A stretch of DNA of 45,726 nt, taken from Oscillospiraceae bacterium (lineage in GTDB: Bacteria > Bacillota > Clostridia > Oscillospirales > Oscillospiraceae). Position 1 is the stretch's first letter. Each line of letters begins with the position of its first letter. Below, piece after piece: positions 14,265 through 20,841 of this stretch. The translations under genes and the position numbers were made by a program. The stretch spans positions 1 through 45,726 of the forward strand of contig CACZDN010000026.1 in NCBI GenBank assembly GCA_902779945.1, in the 5' to 3' direction. A model generated the notes under the pieces. That model saw only the letters and a list, made by a program, of their open reading frames with translations. It had not been told where the DNA came from and ran no database searches.

Positions 14265-15284
14265 TCAGGGCTTAAGCCCCAGAAGCCGGGCCGCATTGCC
14301 CCAGCGCAGAAGCTCCTTGTCCGCCTCGGGGATGGGGAGCGCGTCGATGTCGGCGAGCGTGCGGCGCACATAGCCGAAGCCGTCCTCCGGGTCAAAGGGC
14401 ATGTCGCTGGCAAAGAGCATGTGCTCCCTGCCGAAAAAGCCGAGGCCGCAGGCGATGGCGTCGCGGCTTCCGAAGGTGGCGCAGTCGGCGTAAAACCTGC
14501 GGAACTCCTGCCCCTGGTCGAGACCCTTGATTGGACTCTCGGTCAGATCCTCGCGGCCGGGGGCCGTGCGCGTGCCGTAGAGCTTGAGACCGTTATCGAG
14601 CCTGCCGCCCTCCATGGGGAGCATCCCGCCCGCGTGGTGCAGCACCACGCGCAGATCCGGGCAGCGCTGGAAGAGGCCGGAATACACAAGGCGCGAGGCC
14701 GCCATGGTGGTCTCGATAGGCCACATCATGGTCCACCAGAGCTCGTAGCGCTCCTCCTGCTCCACGGTGTAGTAATAGGGCTGCTTCATGGTGCGGGCCG
14801 GGTGGATCCACAGCAGGGCCCTGAGATCGTTCAGCGTCTCGTAAAGCCTGTAAAAATCCTCCCCGTCGACGGGGCGGCCGCCCTGGTTGGTGAAGATCTG
14901 CGCACCCGCGGCGCCCAGCTTCCTGATGGCGTACTCCGCCTCCCGGGCGGCCTTGTCCGGATCGTCCAGCGGCAGCGTCGCCACAAAGCTGGGGAAGCGT
15001 TCGGGGTATTTTTCGCACAGCTCACTGAAGCACTGGTTTGCAAAGCGGGCGAGCTCGGCCGAGTGCTCCGGCCCCACAAGCTGCTCCACATTGGGGCTGA
15101 CGATGCAAGGCACCTGGCAGTAGCCGTCAAACTCCCGCATCTTCTCGAGCCGGTACTGCAGATCGCTCATGGCGGGCATTTTGCGCGCCCGGTTCAGCAT
15201 GTGGGCGCTGCCGCCGAGTGCGATGATGCGGTCGTAAAACTCCGGCGGCAGATAGTGGTTGAACATGTCGATGCTTCTGGGCAT
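14265..15284 (-). CDS. ACMSD-type amidohydrolase (amidohydrolase 2 family)
   Basis: This 339-residue TIM-barrel metal enzyme belongs to the group that includes aminocarboxymuconate-semialdehyde decarboxylase, gamma-resorcylate decarboxylase and oxalomesaconate hydratase. Visible landmarks are LLWIHPAR (barrel histidine), ELWWTMMWPIETTMAASRL (family hallmark), VVLHHAGGMLP (second histidine) and FASDMPFDPEDG (catalytic Asp). The usual HxH at the end of strand 1 reads FNH here (IDMFNHYLP), so the first metal-binding histidine is a Phe. I chose the ATG at 15284, with GAGGAG eight bases upstream; a GTG three codons earlier is less likely. It is probably a decarboxylase or hydratase of an unsaturated or aromatic acid. 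A well-placed sigma-A promoter lies upstream. Confidence 0.85.
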   Translation of the reverse strand: MPRSIDMFNHYLPPEFYDRIIALGGSAHMLNRARKMPAMSDLQYRLEKMREFDGYCQVPCIVSPNVEQLVGPEHSAELARFANQCFSELCEKYPERFPSFVATLPLDDPDKAAREAEYAIRKLGAAGAQIFTNQGGRPVDGEDFYRLYETLNDLRALLWIHPARTMKQPYYYTVEQEERYELWWTMMWPIETTMAASRLVYSGLFQRCPDLRVVLHHAGGMLPMEGGRLDNGLKLYGTRTAPGREDLTESPIKGLDQGQEFRRFYADCATFGSRDAIACGLGFFGREHMLFASDMPFDPEDGFGYVRRTLADIDALPIPEADKELLRWGNAARLLGLKP

Positions 15285-15324
15285 ACCGTTCACTCCTCAG
15301 ACAGATTTGTTTCGCGCTGCCTGT

Positions 15325-15354
15325 ATTATATCGGACGGAATACGCGCTTTGCAA
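15325..15354 (-). promoter_or_regulatory. Sigma-A promoter of the amidohydrolase gene
   Basis: On the minus strand there is TTGCAA (15349-15354), an 18-bp spacer and a perfect TATAAT (15325-15330), about 40 nt from the start codon. Confidence 0.75.
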
Positions 15355-15474
15355 GCTCCTGCGCCCAAGAGCGCAAAAGGCGGCAACCGCGCGCAAGAAA
15401 GATGGATTTGCATACGCCTCATTATTTATTACGCGCGCGTATCGGCGGCAAGGGTCAGGGCCGGAAATGCGCGG

Positions 15475-15497
15475 CTCCGGAATCAACCATTCCGGGA
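15475..15497. repeat. Short palindrome in the divergent intergenic region
   Basis: TCCGGAAT and ATTCCGGGA flank a 5-nt spacer between the amidohydrolase and SDR promoters. No T run follows. It could be an operator or a small hairpin. The rest of 15294-15610 holds the two divergent promoters and nothing else that I recognise. Confidence 0.4.
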
Positions 15498-15533
15498 GAA
15501 AATCAACCTATGTTGGCGGCCTTGTCCGTTTCG

Positions 15534-15563
15534 TTGACATGCTTTCCGCAAATGTGGTAGATT
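15534..15563 (+). promoter_or_regulatory. Candidate promoter of the SDR-flavoprotein pair
   Basis: Consensus TTGACA (15534-15539), an 18-bp spacer and TAGATT (15558-15563) lie about 45 nt upstream of the SDR start. Confidence 0.6.
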
Positions 15564-15610
15564 TTGCCCACAGGCAAACGCAGCGAAATTTTTGATGAGG
15601 TGACAGGAAT

Positions 15611-16378
15611 ATGAACAAGACCGCAATTGTGACAGGCTCCAGCAGAGGGATCGGCTTCGCCACGGCAAAGCAGCTTTGCCTTGACGGATATGACGTGGTC
15701 ATGGTCGCCACCGGGCCGAAGGAAAAAAACATCGACGCCGTGAAGACGCTCGAAGCGCTCGGCTCCCGCATCCATTATGTGCAGGCCAATATCGCCGACC
15801 ACGACGATCGGCTCCGCATCGTGGAGGAAGCGGTGAAGGCCTTCGGCCGCATCGACGTGCTGGTCAACAACGCGGGCGTCGCCCCGAAGGAGCGGGCCGA
15901 CCTGCTCACCATGTCGGAGGAGAGCTTTGACCGCGTCGTCGGCACCAACACCAAGGGCAACATGTTTTTGACCCAGGCCGTGGCAAAGCAGATGATCAGC
16001 CAGGCGCCGGTGAACGGACGCAGGGGCGTCATCGTCAATATCTCGAGCTGCTCGGCCGTCGTCAGCAGCACGAACCGCGGCGAATACTGCGTGTCCAAGG
16101 CGGGCGTTTCGATGCTCACCACCCTGTATGCCGACCGCCTCGCCCCCGAGGGCATCCTTGTCCATGAGATCCGGCCCGGCGTCATCGACACCGACATGAC
16201 CGGCGCCGTGCACGAAAAGTACGACAGGCTCCTCGCCGCCGGCGAGTTCCCCATCGCCCGCTGGGGAAAGCCCGAGGATATCGCCAACGCCGTGAGCCTG
16301 CTGGTGTCCGAAAAGCTCAGCTACACCACCGGCAACTACATCGACGTGGACGGCGGCTTCCACATCAGGAGGCTGTAA
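15611..16378 (+). CDS. Short-chain dehydrogenase/reductase (FabG-like)
   Basis: This 255-residue NAD(P)-dependent oxidoreductase of the classical SDR type has the cofactor motif TGSSRGIG at 8-15, NNAG at 86-89, the active-site Ser near 146 (NISSCSA) and YCVSK with Tyr159 and Lys163. Family members interconvert a ketone and an alcohol; many are annotated 3-ketoacyl-ACP reductase, but the absence of fatty-acid genes nearby argues for a small-molecule catabolic role. GAGGTG precedes the start. Three bases separate it from the flavoprotein gene, so the two form an operon, and the product of one is likely the substrate of the other. Confidence 0.92.
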   Translation: MNKTAIVTGSSRGIGFATAKQLCLDGYDVVMVATGPKEKNIDAVKTLEALGSRIHYVQANIADHDDRLRIVEEAVKAFGRIDVLVNNAGVAPKERADLLTMSEESFDRVVGTNTKGNMFLTQAVAKQMISQAPVNGRRGVIVNISSCSAVVSSTNRGEYCVSKAGVSMLTTLYADRLAPEGILVHEIRPGVIDTDMTGAVHEKYDRLLAAGEFPIARWGKPEDIANAVSLLVSEKLSYTTGNYIDVDGGFHIRRL

Positions 16379-16381
16379 GCC

Positions 16382-18301
16382 ATGAAGGTACGAGAGCTGC
16401 TCACGGTCAATACTGTCGTCGTCGGCTCGGGTGCGGCGGGCTACAACGCCGCCGACCGCCTCTGGCAGTACGGCCAGCACGATATCCTGCTCATCAGCGA
16501 GGATCTGAAGGCCGGCACCAGCCGCAACACCGGCAGCGACAAGCAGACCTACTATAAGCTCACCCTCTCCTCCGACACGCCGGACAGCATCTGCGAGATG
16601 GCGAACACCCTCTATGACGGCAAATGCGTTGACGGCGACATCGCCCTGTGCGAGGCGGCGCTGAGCGTTCCGTCCTTTCTGCGCCTGGTGGAGCTGGGCG
16701 TGCCGTTCCCGGTCAACCGCTACGGCGAGTACATCGGCTACAAGACCGACCACGACCCCCGCTGCCGCGCAACCAGCGTCGGCCCCTACACCAGCCGCGA
16801 GATGACCGAGGTGCTGGAGCGCCAGTGCCGGGACTACGGCGTCCCCACGCGGGATCATCTGCAGGCGATCAGGATCCTGTCGGACGGCGAGCGGGTATAC
16901 GGCCTTCTCTGCCTCGACACGGAGAGCTTTGACGACTTCGTGCTCATCAAATGCCCCAATATCATCTGGGCCACCGGCGGCCCCGCGGGCATCTACAAAA
17001 ACAGCGTCTACCCCGCCTCCCAGTTCGGCGCCAGCGGCCTTGCCTTCGAGGCGGGCGCCCTCGGCAAGAACCTGACCGAGTGGCAGTTCGGCCTGGCCTC
17101 CGTGCGCCCGCGCTGGAACGTGTCCGGCACCTATATGCAGGTGCTGCCGCGCATGGTTTCCACCGACGCCGACGGAAACGACGAGCGGGAGTTTCTGACG
17201 GACTTCTTCTCCGACACGGGGGAAATGCTGACCATGCTCTTCCTGAAGGGTTACCAGTGGCCCTTTGACGTGCGCAAGGTGGACGGCGGCTCCTCCATTG
17301 TTGACATCCTCGTGTATATGGAGCTGTGCAAAGGCCGCCGCGTCTATCTCGACTACCGCCGCGATCCGGCGGACGGGAGCTTCGCGTTCGAGGAGCTGTC
17401 GCAGGAGGCGTACGAATATCTGCGCCGGGCCGACGCCCTTGTCCCCGGCCCGCTGGAGCGCCTGAAGATCATGAACCAGCCCGCCATCGACTTCTATCTG
17501 GAAAACGGCGTGGATCTTTCAAAGGAGATGCTGGAGATCTCCCTCTGCGCCCAGCACAACAACGGCGGCGTCGACATCGACCTGCACTGGCAGAGCGGCG
17601 TGGAGGGCCTCTTCGTCGTCGGTGAGGCGGCGGGCAGCCACGGCGTCTACCGTCCGGGCGGCTCGGCTCTCAACGCCGGGCAGGTGGGTTCCACCCGCGC
17701 GGCTCTCTACACGGCAAAGCGCCGGGCGGAGATCGAGACGGACGAGCGGGTTTTCTCCCGGCTTGCCGAGGAAGCGGTCAATGAGATGAGCGCCCTGGCC
17801 GACGCGGTCATCGGGGCGGAGAGCAGCATCAGGGAGCGCCGCCTCGAAATGTCCGGCCTTATGAGCACCTGCGCCGGCCCCATCCGCGACAGCGCGCAGA
17901 TCGAAAAGGCCCTGGCCAAAGTCCGTGCCCTCGCCGCCGATCTCGGCGGGAGCGTGAGGATCAACAAGCCCTGTGAGCTCCGCTGGGTTTACCGCCTGCG
18001 GGATATGCTCATCGCCATGGAGTGCTTCATGACCGCCATGGTCGACTATGCGAAGGCCGGCGGCAAGAGCCGCGGCAGCGCCCTCTATACCGACCCGGAC
18101 GGCACAAAGCCCTATGCGCAGCTGCCCGATGTGTTCACCTTTACAGTAGATGACGGCGCAATGGACGAGGATATCCAGACCGTCCGCTATCGGGACGGGG
18201 CGTGCACCGCCTCCTGGCGCAGACGCCGCCCCATCCCGGAAAACGACGACTTCTTCGAGGTCGTCTGGAAGAATTACCGGGAGACCGGAAACGTCGACTG
18301 A
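16382..18301 (+). CDS. Fumarate-reductase-like FAD-binding oxidoreductase
   Basis: This 639-residue flavoprotein resembles the succinate dehydrogenase/fumarate reductase flavoprotein superfamily. The dinucleotide motif VVVGSGAAGYNAA starts at residue 12, and a second FAD motif LFVVGEAAGSHGVYRPGG appears near residue 415. Related enzymes reduce the double bond of an alpha,beta-unsaturated acid (fumarate, urocanate, cinnamate) or oxidise the reverse. No secretion signal or FMN/heme domain is seen, so it should act in the cytoplasm. GGAGG at the end of the SDR gene drives its translation. A bidirectional terminator closes the operon. The substrate cannot be named from sequence. Confidence 0.85.
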   Translation: MKVRELLTVNTVVVGSGAAGYNAADRLWQYGQHDILLISEDLKAGTSRNTGSDKQTYYKLTLSSDTPDSICEMANTLYDGKCVDGDIALCEAALSVPSFLRLVELGVPFPVNRYGEYIGYKTDHDPRCRATSVGPYTSREMTEVLERQCRDYGVPTRDHLQAIRILSDGERVYGLLCLDTESFDDFVLIKCPNIIWATGGPAGIYKNSVYPASQFGASGLAFEAGALGKNLTEWQFGLASVRPRWNVSGTYMQVLPRMVSTDADGNDEREFLTDFFSDTGEMLTMLFLKGYQWPFDVRKVDGGSSIVDILVYMELCKGRRVYLDYRRDPADGSFAFEELSQEAYEYLRRADALVPGPLERLKIMNQPAIDFYLENGVDLSKEMLEISLCAQHNNGGVDIDLHWQSGVEGLFVVGEAAGSHGVYRPGGSALNAGQVGSTRAALYTAKRRAEIETDERVFSRLAEEAVNEMSALADAVIGAESSIRERRLEMSGLMSTCAGPIRDSAQIEKALAKVRALAADLGGSVRINKPCELRWVYRLRDMLIAMECFMTAMVDYAKAGGKSRGSALYTDPDGTKPYAQLPDVFTFTVDDGAMDEDIQTVRYRDGACTASWRRRRPIPENDDFFEVVWKNYRETGNVD

Positions 18302-18321
18302 CCCTGAATGGCATAAAAACC

Positions 18322-18374
18322 CCCCCGGCGAATACGCAGCATGCTGCGTATTCGCCGGGGGCTACAGTTTTTTT
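18322..18374. terminator. Bidirectional terminator (40-bp perfect palindrome)
   Basis: A 40-bp perfect palindrome, CCCCCGGCGAATACGCAGCA and its complement (18322-18361), is flanked by AAAAA on the left and seven Ts at 18368-18374. It separates the convergent flavoprotein and pfkA genes. Confidence 0.85.
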
Positions 18375-18411
18375 CCGCATAAGGGACCTTTTTTATTGCA
18401 TATACATGCGC

Positions 18412-19500
18412 TCAGTCGCCCATGCAGATGCCGATGTCGCGTGCTACCTGGATCATGGGGTGATCCGTGGGCAGGAACTTTGTTTTGCTGGCCGCGTCGG
18501 CGAGGGGGATGGAGACGATCTCGCCCTGCTGGATGGCGACCATGCGGCCGTACTGCTGGTTGATGATGAGGTCGGCCGCCGCGGTGCCGAAGCGCGTGGC
18601 GAGCACGCGGTCGTAGGGGCAGGGGGGACCGCCCCTCTGATAGTGGCCGGGCACGGTGACGCGGGTGTCCTGACCGGTGAGGCGCTCGAGCTCGGAGGCG
18701 ATGTAGTAGGACACGGTGGAGTGCTTGCTGTTCTCCTTCCTGCGGCGGCTCTCCTCCTCGTCGAGCTTCACGTCGTCCACGGAGATCGCGCCCTCGGCGC
18801 AGGCGATGATGGAGAACCCGCTGCCGTACTTGCGGCGCCTGATAAGCACCTCGGCCACCTTCTCAAGATCATAGGGGATCTCGGGAATCAGAATGACGTC
18901 CGCGCCGCTGCCGATGCCGGCGTTCAGCGTGAGCCAGCCGGCGTCCCGGCCCATGAGCTCCACGACGAAGATGCGGCCGTGGGAGCAGGCGGTGGAGTGG
19001 AGGTAGTCGATCACATTGGTGGCAATGTTCACGGCGCTCTGGAAGCCGAAGGTCGTGTCGGTGCCCCAGATGTCGTTGTCGATGGTCTTGGGCAGGGTGA
19101 CGACGTTCATGCCCGCGTCCATGAGCAGCTTCGCGCTCTTCTGCGTCCCGTTGCCGCCCATGATGACCAGGCAGTCGAGATTCAGGCGGTTGTAGGTGTT
19201 GAGCATTTTGGGGATGACGCTGTTGCCCTCCTCGTCCACGATGTCCTTGCCGGGGATGTAGCGCTGGCGCGAGGTGCCGAGGATCGTGCCGCCCTCGGTC
19301 AGAATGCCGGAGAAGTCGTGCCTCTCCATGAACTTGTAGTCCCTCTCGATCAGGCCGCGGTAGCCGTCAAACATGCCGTAGATCTCGACATTGTTGTCAA
19401 GCCGGTTGTACAGCGCCTTGCCGACGCCGCGGATGGCGGCGTTGAGACCCTGGCAGTCGCCGCCGCTCGTGACAAGACCGATGCGTGTGACTCGTTTCAT
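18412..19500 (-). CDS. pfkA: 6-phosphofructokinase (Gly/Lys specificity type)
   Basis: It phosphorylates fructose 6-phosphate in glycolysis. The 362 residues carry SGGDCQGLNA (nucleotide site), GGNGT at 115-119 and PKTIDND at 137-143 with the catalytic base Asp141. By alignment with E. coli PfkA, Gly118 equals Gly104 (ATP type) and Lys138 equals Gly124 (where PPi enzymes carry Lys). The Asp103 position is Asn117. This Gly/Lys pair occurs in the long-form PFKs with ATP or mixed donor use, so the phosphoryl donor should not be assumed. The start has GGGAGG upstream. The gene stands alone between a palindromic terminator and a repeat-bearing spacer. Confidence 0.92.
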   Translation of the reverse strand: MKRVTRIGLVTSGGDCQGLNAAIRGVGKALYNRLDNNVEIYGMFDGYRGLIERDYKFMERHDFSGILTEGGTILGTSRQRYIPGKDIVDEEGNSVIPKMLNTYNRLNLDCLVIMGGNGTQKSAKLLMDAGMNVVTLPKTIDNDIWGTDTTFGFQSAVNIATNVIDYLHSTACSHGRIFVVELMGRDAGWLTLNAGIGSGADVILIPEIPYDLEKVAEVLIRRRKYGSGFSIIACAEGAISVDDVKLDEEESRRRKENSKHSTVSYYIASELERLTGQDTRVTVPGHYQRGGPPCPYDRVLATRFGTAAADLIINQQYGRMVAIQQGEIVSIPLADAASKTKFLPTDHPMIQVARDIGICMGD

Positions 19501-19592
19501 AAGATTCCTCCCGTTCTATAAATGACAATATGCGTATCGGCTTAACTCAGCTATCTTTGCAAAATCAACAATGACAGCTTAAAAGTGTGCTC

Positions 19593-19647
19593 CGTAGGGG
19601 CTGATGCCCTCATCAGCCCGAAACCGATCTGGGGATCGACCCCTACG
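19593..19647. repeat. CGTAGGGG-type short repeat, copy 2
   Basis: This 55-bp element has perfect 8-bp terminal inverted repeats (CGTAGGGG/CCCCTACG) and inner CTGATGCCCTCATCAG and GGGGATCGACCCC dyads. It is nested inside a second imperfect inverted repeat (GTATCGGCTT near 19531 and AAGCCGATAC near 19670). Copy 1 is at 10565-10637. The rest of 19501-19719 holds the pfkA ribosome binding site and no clear promoter. Confidence 0.7.
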
Positions 19648-19719
19648 AAATGGGCGGTTTGCTGATTAAAGCCGATACCCATAAATGACAATAAACCGCT
19701 GATTCGGTAAAAGCGCAAA

Positions 19720-20331
19720 TCAGGCGCGCGTCGCCGCGCGGCAGTAGTAGTTGAACTCCCGCTCCCGCTGCAGGGTGCTCGCGTCCATGTGGCCGGGATA
19801 GACCTCGTAATCCCCGGGCAGCGCGCACAGGCGGCGCAGGGACGAGAGCTCCTCCTCCATGTCGCCGCCGGGCAGATCGGTCCTGCCGCAGCTGCCCTTG
19901 AAGAGCGTGTCCCCGGTGAAGAGGGCGTCGCCGCACAGAAGCGTCACGCCGCCGGGGGTGTGGCCCGGGGTGGCGAGAACCTGAAAGCGCAGGGCCCCGA
20001 CCTCCACCGTGTCCCCCTCGTCGTAGCTTTTGCCGTTGTCTCCGAGGGTATACGGAAAGTGGGGGTCGCGGGCGTTTCGCGCGTCGTCGCGGCTGTTCAT
20101 GCAGACCGCAGCGCCCGTCTCCTCCGCCACGGCGTCCACCGCGCCCACGTGGTCATAGTGGCCGTGGGTCAGCAGGATCGCGCGGCAGCGGAGGCGGTTT
20201 GCCTCCAGATAGTCGAGGATGGTGTTGGACTCGTCGCCCGGGTCGATCACGGCGCATTCGAGACTGTCCTCGTCCGTCACGACGTAGCAGTTCGTCTCAA
20301 GCTGGCCGACGGGGATGGTTTTGATGAGCAT
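19720..20331 (-). CDS. MBL-fold metallohydrolase, glyoxalase II-like
   Basis: This 203-residue beta-lactamase-fold enzyme has the zinc motif THGHYDHVG (His56, His58, Asp60, His61) and later metal ligands in TPGHTPGG and the C-terminal YPGHMDAST. It resembles YqgX/GloB-type hydrolases, which cleave thioesters such as S-lactoylglutathione, but the true substrate in clostridia is unclear. It starts 3 nt after the dtd stop, with GGAG inside the dtd end, so it is translated as the last gene of the recJ-relA-dtd set. Confidence 0.9.
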   Translation of the reverse strand: MLIKTIPVGQLETNCYVVTDEDSLECAVIDPGDESNTILDYLEANRLRCRAILLTHGHYDHVGAVDAVAEETGAAVCMNSRDDARNARDPHFPYTLGDNGKSYDEGDTVEVGALRFQVLATPGHTPGGVTLLCGDALFTGDTLFKGSCGRTDLPGGDMEEELSSLRRLCALPGDYEVYPGHMDASTLQREREFNYYCRAATRA

Positions 20332-20334
20332 GGC

Positions 20335-20778
20335 TTACAGCTCCTTTGTATCCAGAAGTATGGTCACGGGCCCGTCGTTCACGGACGCGACCTGCATACA
20401 GGCGGCGAAGACGCCGGTCTCCACCTTGAAGCCGCGCCTGCGGCACTCCGCGACGGTCAGCTCGTAGAGGGGGATCGCGGTCTCGGGCCGCGCCGCCCTG
20501 GAAAAGCCCGGCCTGCGGGATCTGCAGTCGGCAAAGAGGGTGAACTGGCTGATGATCAGAATTTCGGCCCCGGCGTCGGCGGGGTTCACGTTCATCTTGT
20601 CGTTCTCGTCCTCGAAGATGCGCAGCCCGCAGATCTTGTCCGCAATTTTGACGGCCTCCTTCTCCGTGTCCTCCTGATGGACGCCGAGCAGGACCAGAAG
20701 CCCGGCCCCGATCTCGCCGACGACGGCGCCGTCGATGCTCACCGAAGCGGAGCGCACTCGGGTAACAACAGCTCGCAT
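20335..20778 (-). CDS. dtd: D-aminoacyl-tRNA deacylase
   Basis: This 147-residue homodimeric enzyme removes D-amino acids (and glycine from tRNA-Ala) from mischarged tRNAs. Both hallmark motifs are intact: SQFTLFAD from residue 77 and NDGPVT from residue 134. Length is typical. AAAGGAAAG lies upstream of the start. It is sandwiched between relA (63 nt away) and the MBL hydrolase (3 nt), the order seen in many Firmicutes. Confidence 0.96.
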   Translation of the reverse strand: MRAVVTRVRSASVSIDGAVVGEIGAGLLVLLGVHQEDTEKEAVKIADKICGLRIFEDENDKMNVNPADAGAEILIISQFTLFADCRSRRPGFSRAARPETAIPLYELTVAECRRRGFKVETGVFAACMQVASVNDGPVTILLDTKEL

Positions 20779-20841
20779 AATGCTTTCCTTTCATGGGCAT
20801 GTCATTCCGGACAGAGGCGAGGGATGACATGCGCAGCTTTC

